Assembly (NCBI GenBank): GCA_900554705.1 | Contig: USIH01000048.1 | Coordinates: forward strand, 1 to 13,045 | Length of the DNA: 13,045 bases | Direction: 5' to 3' | Source of the DNA: an uncultured Eubacteriales bacterium | Lineage (GTDB): Bacteria > Bacillota > Clostridia > Oscillospirales > Oscillospiraceae | In this document: piece by piece, positions 1-5,944 of the stretch | Numbering within the stretch: the stretch's first letter is position 1 | Layout of the letters: every line of letters begins with the position of its first letter | Position numbers and translations under genes: made by a program | Notes under the pieces: generated by a model | Told to the model about the DNA's origin: nothing | Databases searched by the model: none | The model's input: the letters and a program-made list of their open reading frames with translations, nothing else

Positions 1-431
1 GTCAGACCCACGGCGCGGCGCTCCGGCACGATGACGCCATGCGCGCCAACCGCCGCAGCGGTACGGATAACCGCGCCCAGGTTATGCGGGTCAGTCACGC
101 CATCCAGGATAATCAGGAAGGGATCCTCCTGCCTGCCGGCAGCCAGCTCCAGCATATCCTCCACGGAGGCATACTGATATGCGGACGCAAAAGCGATCAT
201 CCCCTGATGGTTGCGGGCCAGCTCGTCCAGGCGGACGCGCTCCACCATCTGCACGGGCACATGGGCTTCGTGCGCCATGGCGACGATCTCCCGCGCGGTG
301 CCGGACAGATCGCCCTTGGCCACCATCAGTTTTTCGATGTCGCGGCCGGATTTAAGCGCCTCGCGGATGGGGTTGCGGCCGGTCAGCAGATTTTCATTGA
401 GTTCTTCCTCCACAGGCTGCGCAGGACGCAC
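1..431 (-). CDS. rlmB: 23S rRNA (guanosine-2'-O)-methyltransferase RlmB, partial (C-terminus beyond window)
   Basis: TrmH/SPOUT-family enzyme; RlmB methylates the 2'-O of a guanosine in domain V of 23S rRNA using SAM. Reading the minus strand from 431 gives about 143 residues. They include the substrate-binding domain (LLTGRNPIREALKSGRDIEK and later NHQGMIAFAS, both typical of RlmB) and then SPOUT motif 1, ILDGVTDPHNLGAVIRTAAA, with its conserved Asn and Arg. The knot-forming C-terminal motifs 2 and 3 lie off the left edge. The start is uncertain: GTG codons at 431 and 413 are the only standard starts in frame and neither has a ribosome binding site. The same frame stays open upstream to 632, coding an Arg/Pro-rich tail like the disordered N-terminal extensions of many clostridial RlmB proteins, but without any ATG, GTG, TTG or CTG. 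The family call is firm; the start is not. Confidence 0.85.
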   Translation of the reverse strand, partial: MRPAQPVEEELNENLLTGRNPIREALKSGRDIEKLMVAKGDLSGTAREIVAMAHEAHVPVQMVERVRLDELARNHQGMIAFASAYQYASVEDMLELAAGRQEDPFLIILDGVTDPHNLGAVIRTAAAVGAHGVIVPERRAVGL

Positions 432-581
432 GACAGGCGCAGGAGCCGGACGCGCGGGCGCGGGGCGGCGATCATCGCGGCGCTGCTCGGGCCGCTGCTG
501 CGGATAGGGACGGCGTTCGTCCTTGCCGCGGCTGCCGTTTTCGCGGCGCTTCCCTGTGCGCCGCCCTGTCCGGCCTTTCCT

Positions 582-617
582 CTCCCGTTCGGGAGGATCT
601 TTGCCGCCTTCTGGCGG
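582..617 (+). other. Two small tandem hairpins in front of the dihydrolipoyl dehydrogenase gene
   Basis: Two perfect 5-bp stems with four-base loops lie side by side: CTCCC-GTTC-GGGAG (582-595) and CCGCC-TTCT-GGCGG (604-617), ending 18 bp before the ATG at 635. They sit between two divergent genes where a promoter would be expected, and the whole stretch 432-634 is GC-rich with no recognisable -10/-35 pair. They could be leader RNA structure, a weak terminator remnant, or chance in GC-rich DNA. Confidence 0.4.
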
Positions 618-634
618 AGCTTTAGGAGAACGTT

Positions 635-1996
635 ATGGATGTATTTGATCTCATCGTCATCGGCGGCGGTCCCGCCGGTTATCTCTGCGCCGAGCGCGCC
701 GCACAGGCCTCTCTGCGTGTGGCGCTCGTGGAGGAACGCACGCTGGGCGGCGTGTGCCTGAACGAGGGCTGCATCCCCACAAAGTCCCTTCTCTACTGCG
801 CCAAGCAGTACACCGCCGCCCTCCATGCCGACCTCTTCGGCGTGGAGACGGGCGAGGTGCGCTATGACCATGCCAAGGCGCTGCTGCGCAAGGAGCAGAC
901 CGTCAAGCGGCTGGTGCGCGGCGTCGCCGCCGCCATGAAGGCAGGCGGTGTAAGCGTCTTTGCGGGGCGCGCCGTCCTTTGCGGCCGCGACGACGCGTTT
1001 TGCGTCCGTGTCGGGGCGCAGGAGCTGCGCGGCAAGCGTCTTGCCCTTGCCGTCGGCTCGCAGCCCGTGCGTCCGCCCATCGAGGGGCTGGCTGACGCGC
1101 TTGCCTCCGGCTTTGCCCTGACCAATCGCGAGATCCTCGATCTGCCGACCCTTCCGGAGCACCTTTGCTGCATCGGCGGCGGCGTGATCGGACTTGAAAT
1201 GGCCTGTTACTTTGCTTCCGTCGGCGTGAAGGTCACGGTCGTCGAGATGCTGCCCAAGCTGGCGGGCGACACCGATCCGGAAATTTGCGCCGTGCTGATG
1301 AAGACCTATCAAAAGCTGGGGATGCGCTTCTGTCTCAATGCCGCCGTGCGCTCCGTCGCGCAGGGCAGCGTGACCTACGAGGACGCAGAGGGGCTGCACA
1401 CCCTGCCGTGCGACAAGGTGCTCCTCGCCGTCGGACGGCGGGCAAGCACGCAGTCGCTGGGGCTGGAAACGCTCGGCATCGAGACGCAGCGCGGCGCGAT
1501 CGTCACCGACGAAACGCTGCGCACGAATGTTGACGGCGTGTGGGCCATCGGCGACTGCAACGGCAAGCGGATGCTTGCGCACACCGCCTACCGCGAGGCG
1601 GAGGTCGCGGTGCACGCGATGCTGGGCATCGACGACCGCATGGACTACGACCGCATCCCCTCGGTCATCTACACCGAGCCGGAGGTCGCCTGCGTGGGCG
1701 AGACGGAGCAGAGCGCCCGCGACAAGGGGCTGAGCGTCAAGGTCGCCAAGGCCTCCATGCTGCTCTCCGGCCGCTACGTCGCGCAGAAGGCGCAGAGCGG
1801 CGACGGCTTCTGCAAGCTGGTCTACGACACGCAGAACGACCGCCTGCTGGGCGTCTCCCTCGTCGGCGACTATGCCTCGGAGCTGATCCTCGGCGCGGAG
1901 CTGATGCTCGGCCAGCCGCTCGAAGCGCTGCGCCGTCAGGTCTTCCCCCATCCCACCGTCGGCGAAGTCCTGCGCGAAGCCCTTTTCCAGCTGTAG
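635..1996 (+). CDS. lpdA: Dihydrolipoyl dehydrogenase (E3)
   Basis: FAD-dependent pyridine nucleotide-disulfide oxidoreductase that reoxidises protein-bound dihydrolipoamide with NAD+, serving 2-oxoacid dehydrogenase complexes or the glycine cleavage system in the cytoplasm. The 453-residue protein has the FAD-binding GGGPAG at 10-15, the redox-active disulfide C41/C46 in GGVCLNEGCIPTK, the NAD-binding glycine motif GGGVIGLE at 181-188, the second FAD motif TNVDGVWAIGD at 297-307, and the C-terminal catalytic pair H439/E444 in FPHPTVGE. Length is slightly short for the family (about 460-475). A ribosome binding site (aggag, 624-628) sits 6 bp before the ATG. It stands alone here: no E1, E2, lipoyl or glycine-cleavage genes adjoin it, so its partner complex cannot be told. 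A mercuric or glutathione reductase is unlikely, because there is no heavy-metal domain and the active-site context is E3-like. Confidence 0.93.
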   Translation: MDVFDLIVIGGGPAGYLCAERAAQASLRVALVEERTLGGVCLNEGCIPTKSLLYCAKQYTAALHADLFGVETGEVRYDHAKALLRKEQTVKRLVRGVAAAMKAGGVSVFAGRAVLCGRDDAFCVRVGAQELRGKRLALAVGSQPVRPPIEGLADALASGFALTNREILDLPTLPEHLCCIGGGVIGLEMACYFASVGVKVTVVEMLPKLAGDTDPEICAVLMKTYQKLGMRFCLNAAVRSVAQGSVTYEDAEGLHTLPCDKVLLAVGRRASTQSLGLETLGIETQRGAIVTDETLRTNVDGVWAIGDCNGKRMLAHTAYREAEVAVHAMLGIDDRMDYDRIPSVIYTEPEVACVGETEQSARDKGLSVKVAKASMLLSGRYVAQKAQSGDGFCKLVYDTQNDRLLGVSLVGDYASELILGAELMLGQPLEALRRQVFPHPTVGEVLREALFQL

Positions 1997-2024
1997 TCGG
2001 CAGTTCCCCGCACCTTAGAATGGC

Positions 2025-2054
2025 AAGGGGTGTCACCCGCAGGTGACACCCCTT
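2025..2054 (+). terminator. Strong hairpin after lpdA, probable terminator
   Basis: Perfect 13-bp stem AAGGGGTGTCACC / GGTGACACCCCTT with a CGCA loop (2038-2041), 29 bp past the lpdA stop. No clean T-run follows (AAAACGTCCTTT), so it is a terminator by position and stability rather than by a full intrinsic signature. Confidence 0.6.
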
Positions 2055-2072
2055 AAAACGTCCTTTATGCAG

Positions 2073-2105
2073 AAAAAAAGCGAAGCGATCCGCAGATCGC
2101 TTCGC
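2073..2105 (-). terminator. Rho-independent terminator of the zinc ribbon gene
   Basis: On the minus strand, an 11-bp perfect stem GCGAAGCGATC / GATCGCTTCGC (2105-2080) with a four-base loop is followed directly by seven T residues (plus-strand A-run 2073-2079). It lies 14 bp past the stop of the gene at 2120-2398. This is a complete intrinsic terminator. Confidence 0.88.
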
Positions 2106-2119
2106 AATCCATTTGCAAA

Positions 2120-2398
2120 TCAGCCGTTCTCGCGCATCTTGGCGAAGCACTCGCTGCAATACACGGGGCGGTCGGTCTTCGGCTCAAAGGGAACGTGAGC
2201 CTCTCCGCCGCAGTTGGCGCAGACAGCGGTGAAATACTCTCTCGGGCTACGAGCAGCATTCTTGCGAGCGTCACGGCAGGCCTTGCAGCGCTGGGGCTCA
2301 TTCTGGAAGCCTCTCTCAGCGTAGAACTCCTGCTCACCTGCGGTGAACACGAACTCTTTGCCGCAATCCTTGCAAACTAAAGTCTTGTCTTCGTACAT
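2120..2398 (-). CDS. Small double zinc-ribbon protein (CxxC-x17-CxxC type)
   Basis: A 92-residue cytoplasmic protein with four CxxC pairs: C9/C12, C38/C41, C60/C63 and C81/C84. The first two pairs form a zinc ribbon like the trcl-type probable zinc-binding domain (CKDCGKEFVFTAGEQEFY followed by RCKAC). The last two match the CxxC-x17-CxxC module (CANCGGEAHVPFEPKTDRPVYCSEC). Each set probably binds one zinc ion. Such proteins are widespread in Clostridia and some other phyla; their function is not established, and nucleic-acid binding is a guess from fold and the basic patch CRDARKNAARSPR. The gene is monocistronic, with its own promoter at 2523-2550 and an intrinsic terminator. The ATG at 2398 has an agaggt ribosome binding site upstream. 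Confidence 0.88.
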   Translation of the reverse strand: MYEDKTLVCKDCGKEFVFTAGEQEFYAERGFQNEPQRCKACRDARKNAARSPREYFTAVCANCGGEAHVPFEPKTDRPVYCSECFAKMRENG

Positions 2399-2522
2399 GT
2401 TGGTTTACCTCTCTTGAAAGAATTTGCCCTGACGCTATTTCATTTGTTTGAGTAATGCTGGCAGGGTTGAGAATATTGCGAACGGCGAACGCCGGTTACG
2501 CCAAAAAATCGGCTCTTTTTCT

Positions 2523-2550
2523 ATTATAGCACTTCAAATTGCCTTGTCAA
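2523..2550 (-). promoter_or_regulatory. Consensus sigma-A promoter of the zinc ribbon gene
   Basis: Minus strand: TTGACA (2550-2545), 16-bp spacer, TATAAT (2528-2523). Both hexamers match the consensus exactly. Transcription would start near 2516, giving a leader of about 118 nt before the ATG at 2398, in which I see no clear riboswitch. Confidence 0.85.
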
Positions 2551-2554
2551 TAGT

Positions 2555-2575
2555 GAATGAAAAAATATTTCATTC
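2555..2575. repeat. AT-rich inverted repeat beside the promoter
   Basis: GAATGAAA (2555-2562) and TTTCATTC (2568-2575) form a perfect 8-bp dyad with a 5-bp centre. It lies 32 bp past the ruvB stop and 4 bp upstream of the -35 box of the zinc ribbon promoter on the minus strand. It could end ruvB transcription weakly, or be a protein binding site for the downstream promoter. No other ruvB terminator is visible. Confidence 0.45.
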
Positions 2576-2606
2576 CCGCGTGGATTTGTGGCATTTCGAC
2601 ATTTTC

Positions 2607-3650
2607 CTACTCGGCAATGGTGAGCTGTTCGCCCTGCGGCGCGGCCATATGCAGATGGTCGCAGGCAAGGCTCGTCACGCAGCGGCCGCGCGGCGTGCGG
2701 GTGAGGAAGCCGATCTGCATCAGATACGGCTCATACACGTCCTCCAGCGTCACGGCCTCTTCGCCGATGGTCGCCGCAAGCGTCTCCAGTCCGACCGGTC
2801 CGCCGTGATAGAAGCGAATGATCGCCTCAAGCATCCGCCGGTCGGTCGCGTCCAGACCGAGCTTATCCACCTCAAGCTTGGAAAGCGCGTGATCGACCGC
2901 TTCCTTCGTGATCACGCCGTCGTAATAAAGCTGCGCAAAGTCACGCACGCGCCGCAGCATCCGGTTTGCGATACGCGGCGTCCCGCGGCTGCGTGCGGCA
3001 AGCTCCAGCGCACCCTCCGGATCGATCTGCATCCCCAAGAGATTTGCCGAGCGCGTGATGATGCGCCGCAGCTCCTCCGGCGAATATAGCTCCAGCCGGA
3101 AGCTGACGCCGAAGCGGTCGCGCAGCGGCGCGGAGAGCTGCCCCGCGCGCGTGGTCGCGCCGATGAGCGTAAAGCGCGGCAGATCCAGCCGGATGGAGTT
3201 GGCGGAAGGTCCCTTGCCGACGATGATGTCGATCGCAAAATCCTCCATCGCCGGATACAATATCTCCTCGACCGCCGTGTTGAGGCGGTGAATTTCGTCG
3301 ATAAACAGGATGTCGCCCTCGCCGAGGTTCGTCAGCAGCGCCGCAAGGTCGCCCGCCTTTTCGATGGCAGGGCCGGAGGTCACGCGGATGTTCACGCCCA
3401 TCTCGTTTGCGATGACGCCCGCAAGCGTCGTCTTGCCAAGCCCCGGAGGGCCGTAGAGCAGCACATGGTCGAGCGGCTCGTTGCGCCGCTTGGCCGCCTC
3501 GATGTAGACGGCAAGGTTCTCCTTGACCTTCTCCTGCCCGTTATACTCCGCAAGCCGCTTCGGGCGCAGCGAAAACTCCCCCTCGTCCGAGGGGGTAAAG
3601 CCCGCCGTCACGATCGGCGCTTCATAATCCTGAGAAAAATCAATGCTCAT
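2607..3650 (-). CDS. ruvB: Holliday junction branch migration helicase RuvB
   Basis: AAA+ ATPase motor that, with RuvA, drives branch migration of Holliday junctions in recombination repair. The 347-residue protein carries Walker A GPPGLGKT (67-74), Walker B LFIDEIH (115-121), sensor 1 IGATTR (163-168), the arginine-finger region PLRDRFG (175-181), sensor 2 GTPRIANR (223-230) and the C-terminal winged-helix domain with the family's PRGR sequence (320-323). The length is normal. It is the last gene of the operon, starting 7 bp after the ruvA stop, with a gaggtaag ribosome binding site over the end of ruvA. Nothing is missing. Confidence 0.98.
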   Translation of the reverse strand: MSIDFSQDYEAPIVTAGFTPSDEGEFSLRPKRLAEYNGQEKVKENLAVYIEAAKRRNEPLDHVLLYGPPGLGKTTLAGVIANEMGVNIRVTSGPAIEKAGDLAALLTNLGEGDILFIDEIHRLNTAVEEILYPAMEDFAIDIIVGKGPSANSIRLDLPRFTLIGATTRAGQLSAPLRDRFGVSFRLELYSPEELRRIITRSANLLGMQIDPEGALELAARSRGTPRIANRMLRRVRDFAQLYYDGVITKEAVDHALSKLEVDKLGLDATDRRMLEAIIRFYHGGPVGLETLAATIGEEAVTLEDVYEPYLMQIGFLTRTPRGRCVTSLACDHLHMAAPQGEQLTIAE

Positions 3651-3657
3651 CGTCTTC

Positions 3658-4254
3658 TTACCTCATCACCATCGCGCGCAGGCACTGCCGCACGATCTCC
3701 TCCGTGGACATTCCCTCCGCCGCGACCGACTTCATCGCCGCGCCGATCTCCGCCGTGCTGTAGCCCAGCTCGGCAAGCGCCGCCTGCGCAAGGGCAAGGT
3801 TGCTGCCGCCCGCGCTCGGCGTGGGCGCGCCGCCGGAAAGGTCGATCTCGGTCACGCCGCCGAGCTTGTCCTTCAGCTCCAGAAGGATGCGCTGTGCGAG
3901 CTTTTTGCCCACACCCTGCGCGGCCGTCAGGAGCTTTTCGTCGCCGGTCATCACCGCAAACGTCAGGCGCTCCGGCGAGACGGCCGAGAGGATCGAGAGC
4001 GCCGCCTTCGGGCCGACGCCCGTCACGGCGATCAGCCGCTCAAAGCAGCCCAGCTCCTCTTGGCTGAAAAAGCCGTAGATGTCAAACGCATCCTCTCGAA
4101 TGTTGCAGTGCGTATACAGGCGCGCGGACTGCCCCACGCGCAGCTTGGAGAGCGTGTAGCCGGAGGTGTGGCAGGCGTAGCCCACGCCGCCGCAGTCCAC
4201 CACGGCAAGGTTTTCTTTTAACAGGGCAATTTCGCCGCTGAGATAGTAAAACAT
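3658..4254 (-). CDS. ruvA: Holliday junction branch migration protein RuvA
   Basis: DNA-junction-binding subunit that forms a tetramer on the four-way junction and loads RuvB. The 198-residue protein has the N-terminal OB-fold ([12 protein letters not shown] to about 64), two helix-hairpin-helix motifs [14 protein letters not shown] (77-90) and [16 protein letters not shown] (112-127), a flexible Gly/Ser/Pro linker (about 138-152) and the C-terminal RuvB-binding helical domain. The ATG at 4254 is chosen over an upstream in-frame ATG at 4332 because it gives the family N-terminus and follows AAAGGAG with an 8-bp gap. It begins 4 bp after the ruvC stop, so its ribosome binding site lies within the ruvC end, suggesting coupled translation. 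Confidence 0.97.
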   Translation of the reverse strand: MFYYLSGEIALLKENLAVVDCGGVGYACHTSGYTLSKLRVGQSARLYTHCNIREDAFDIYGFFSQEELGCFERLIAVTGVGPKAALSILSAVSPERLTFAVMTGDEKLLTAAQGVGKKLAQRILLELKDKLGGVTEIDLSGGAPTPSAGGSNLALAQAALAELGYSTAEIGAAMKSVAAEGMSTEEIVRQCLRAMVMR

Positions 4255-4258
4255 AGCG

Positions 4259-4750
4259 TCAGCTCCTTTGGTTGAGCAAGCTCGTGGCGCTGCGTGCGTG
4301 GCACAGCGCAATGGCGATGGCGTCGGCGGCATCGTCCGGTCGGGGCAGCTTTTCCAGATGCAGCAGGCGGCGGGTCATGTCCATCACCTGATGCTTCTCC
4401 GCCTTGCCGTAGCCGACGACGGCCTGCTTGACCTGCATGGGCGTATATTCAAAAAGCGGCACGCCCGCCTTTTCAGTGGCAAGCAGGATCACGCCGCGCC
4501 CGTGCGAGACGCCGATGCCCGTTGTGATATTGTGACCCCAGAACAGTTCCTCCACCGCGACGGCATCGGGCTTTGTCACTTCGAGCAGGCGCGCCATGTC
4601 GTCATACAGCATGGACAGCCGCTCGGAGAAGCGCAGCTGCGGCGGCGTCGTCACCGTGCCGTATTGCAGCAGGGTCAGCGCGCTGTGCCGCGCGTCGAGC
4701 AGGCCGAAGCCGGTCGTCGCGTAGCCGGGGTCGATCCCCAGAATTTTCAC
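4259..4750 (-). CDS. ruvC: Crossover junction endodeoxyribonuclease RuvC
   Basis: Mg-dependent resolvase that cuts Holliday junctions symmetrically, working with RuvAB. The 163-residue protein starts at a GTG (4750) giving VKILGIDPG. The four acidic catalytic residues are visible: D7 in GIDPG, E67 in AVEELF, and D140/D143 in RPDDAADAIAIALCHA. The length is typical. The GTG overlaps the stop of the upstream small membrane gene as GTGA, a 4-bp overlap implying translational coupling; no strong ribosome binding site of its own is visible. A longer in-frame start at 4864 would add 38 residues unlike any RuvC and is rejected. The gene order ruvC-ruvA-ruvB is common in Clostridia. Confidence 0.96.
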   Translation of the reverse strand: MKILGIDPGYATTGFGLLDARHSALTLLQYGTVTTPPQLRFSERLSMLYDDMARLLEVTKPDAVAVEELFWGHNITTGIGVSHGRGVILLATEKAGVPLFEYTPMQVKQAVVGYGKAEKHQVMDMTRRLLHLEKLPRPDDAADAIAIALCHARSATSLLNQRS

Positions 4751-4923
4751 AGGATCCAGCCCTTCACCGTGTCGATCCAGTCCGGATAGGCGATGTTGAG
4801 CAGCCACGTGATGATGCCGATCGCCACAATGACAAACAGCACCCACGCGAGCACGCGCTTCCACTTGGGGCTTGGTACAAATACCGGTTTTTCCTCCGTT
4901 TGCAGGTCTTTCTCTTCGTCCAT
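4747..4923 (-). CDS. Small single-pass membrane protein, first gene of the ruv operon
   Basis: A 58-residue protein of unknown function. It has an acidic, hydrophilic N-terminus (MDEEKDLQTEEKPVFVPSPK, 1-20), a basic pair KR (22-23), one strongly hydrophobic helix of about 20 residues (VLAWVLFVIVAIGIITWLLN, about 24-43) and a short tail ending DWIDTVKGWIL. There is no signal peptidase site, so it probably stays anchored; the acidic N-terminus and adjacent KR suggest the N-terminus is inside. The ATG at 4923 follows a GGAAGGGGAA ribosome binding site; an upstream in-frame ATG at 5085 would read through the promoter and is rejected. Its TGA overlaps the ruvC GTG. I do not recognise the family; a role in recombination is only guilt by association. 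Confidence 0.8.
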   Translation of the reverse strand: MDEEKDLQTEEKPVFVPSPKWKRVLAWVLFVIVAIGIITWLLNIAYPDWIDTVKGWIL

Positions 4924-4951
4924 GATGCGTTCCCCTTCCCTGTTTTCCTCT

Positions 4952-4980
4952 ATTGTAGCATATCTTTCGGAATTTTGCAC
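4952..4980 (-). promoter_or_regulatory. Promoter of the small membrane protein-ruvCAB operon
   Basis: Minus strand: TACAAT (4957-4952) preceded by TG one base upstream (extended -10, TGC-TACAAT). A weak -35 GTGCAA (4980-4975) lies at a 17-bp spacing. It lies 28 bp upstream of the ATG at 4923. No GAAC-N4-GTTC-type LexA box is seen around it. Confidence 0.65.
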
Positions 4981-5035
4981 CCTTTTTCTCCGGTCGCGCC
5001 CGCCATTTTTCCTTTGTCGAAATTGCACAAATTCT

Positions 5036-5076
5036 ACCGAATTAAAATGGGCTTTTCTACAAAAATGCAATTCGGT
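5036..5076. repeat. Inverted repeat upstream of the DeoR-operon promoter
   Basis: ACCGAATT (5036-5043) and AATTCGGT (5069-5076) are perfect 8-bp inverted arms separated by 25 bp. The right arm ends 2 bp before the -35 box at 5079. The position suits an upstream regulator site or looping site. It may be accidental in this AT-rich gap. Confidence 0.4.
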
Positions 5077-5078
5077 GA

Positions 5079-5107
5079 TTGACACCGTTCGTGTTTGTTC
5101 CTATAAT
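5079..5107 (+). promoter_or_regulatory. Consensus sigma-A promoter of the four-carbon acid sugar operon
   Basis: TTGACA (5079-5084), 17-bp spacer, TATAAT (5102-5107): a perfect consensus with ideal spacing. Transcription would start near 5114, about 50 nt before the regulator's ATG. Such a strong promoter would be expected to need repression, which fits the palindrome lying over it. Confidence 0.9.
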
Positions 5108-5121
5108 GAACAAAAAGGAAC
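5087..5121. promoter_or_regulatory. Candidate operator: nested palindrome centred on the -10 box
   Basis: A 35-bp imperfect palindrome centred on 5104 with 13 of 17 base pairs symmetric. The inner arms TTTGTTC (5094-5100) and GAACAAA (5108-5114) are perfect and enclose TATAAT. The outer arms GTTC (5087-5090) and GAAC (5118-5121) share the same centre. GTTC half-sites on each side are 10 bp apart, one helical turn. Occupancy would block RNA polymerase. The likely ligand is the DeoR-family protein encoded 44 bp downstream. Confidence 0.65.
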
Positions 5122-5164
5122 AGAGAAACACGCAAAAGGACAAAATCACACAAGGAGGAATCCT

Positions 5165-5920
5165 ATGTTACCCGTAGAGCGTCGGGAGCGGCTGCTGGCT
5201 CTGTTACAAGAGCGCAAGAGCGCCTCGACCGAAGAGCTTGCCGCCGCGCTGGAGGTCAGCGTCATGACCGTCCGGCGCGATCTGGAACTGTTTCAAAAAG
5301 AGGGCAGGATACAGCGCTGCCACGGCGGAGCCGTCATCAGTCAGCGCAGCGTTCAGGAAGCGCCCTATGATCAAAAAATGACCGTCGGCAGAGAGCGCAA
5401 GGCCGTGCTGGCAAAGCTGGCGGCGCAGCTGGTCGAGCCGGGTATGACCGTCTATCTTGACGCCGGCACCACGACCTACCTGCTTGCCGAGGAGCTTTCG
5501 CAGATCGAGCGGCTGACGATCATCACAAACGACCTGAAGATCGCTCTGCGGCTGCTCTCCTCACCGGCCGAGGTCGTCGTGCTCGGCGGCAAGGTGCAAA
5601 AGCGCACCGGCAGCATGATCGGCGGCAGCACGCTCGAGCAGATGAGCAGCCTGCGCGCCTCCATCGCCTTTGTCGGCGCCGCCTCCATCGACGAGCACTT
5701 CGCCACCCTGACGCCGACGCAGGAAAAGGTCGCGCTCAAGCGCTCCATCCGTTCCATCGCGCGCAAGAGCTACCTCATCGTCGACGCGTCCAAGTTCCAC
5801 AGCTCCGCCCTTTACTTCGTCGATCACCTCTCGGACTACGACGGTGTGATCACGGACGCCATTTTTACGGACAGCGAGCAGCGCCTGCTCGGAAAGAAAA
5901 CCCGACTGATCACCCCCTAA
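5165..5920 (+). CDS. DeoR/GlpR-family transcriptional regulator
   Basis: Probable sugar-phosphate-responsive repressor of the operon it heads. The 251-residue protein has an N-terminal winged helix-turn-helix (about 6-57: RRERLLALLQERKSASTEEL, then VSVMTVRRDL as recognition helix and the family's CHGGAV at 52-57). Its C-terminal sensor domain is related to ribose-5-phosphate isomerase folds, with DAGTTT (99-104), TNDL (121-124), VGAA (170-173) and VDASKF (206-211). The ATG at 5165 has a perfect AAGGAGG (5152-5158) 6 bp upstream; longer in-frame starts would read through the promoter. The kinase gene follows after 24 bp. The effector is probably a phosphorylated intermediate of the pathway (inference from the family). 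The E. coli ygb (otn) locus similarly joins a DeoR regulator, a DUF1537 kinase and a GntP permease. Confidence 0.93.
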   Translation: MLPVERRERLLALLQERKSASTEELAAALEVSVMTVRRDLELFQKEGRIQRCHGGAVISQRSVQEAPYDQKMTVGRERKAVLAKLAAQLVEPGMTVYLDAGTTTYLLAEELSQIERLTIITNDLKIALRLLSSPAEVVVLGGKVQKRTGSMIGGSTLEQMSSLRASIAFVGAASIDEHFATLTPTQEKVALKRSIRSIARKSYLIVDASKFHSSALYFVDHLSDYDGVITDAIFTDSEQRLLGKKTRLITP

Positions 5921-5925
5921 GGGGG
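5913..5925 (+). other. Hairpin with the regulator's stop codon as loop
   Basis: CCCCC (5913-5917) and GGGGG (5921-5925) flank TAA (5918-5920), so the stop codon forms a three-base loop between regulator and kinase. No T-run follows, and the kinase ribosome binding site begins 5 bp later. It could lower readthrough or protect a processed mRNA end. Confidence 0.4.
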
Positions 5926-5944
5926 CGCGAAAGGAGCAGTAACC

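Noticed and set aside
383..1951. Long minus-strand open frame (522 codons) antisense to lpdA
   Set aside because: Shadow of the GC-rich lpdA gene; composition is His/Arg/Ala/Gly-rich with no family motif, and it crosses into the rlmB region in a different frame from RlmB.
4924..5164. Possible LexA (SOS) box for the ruv operon
   Set aside because: GAAC and GTTC words occur, but in the orientation GTTC...GAAC centred on the opposite-strand promoter; no GAAC-N4-GTTC near the ruv promoter.
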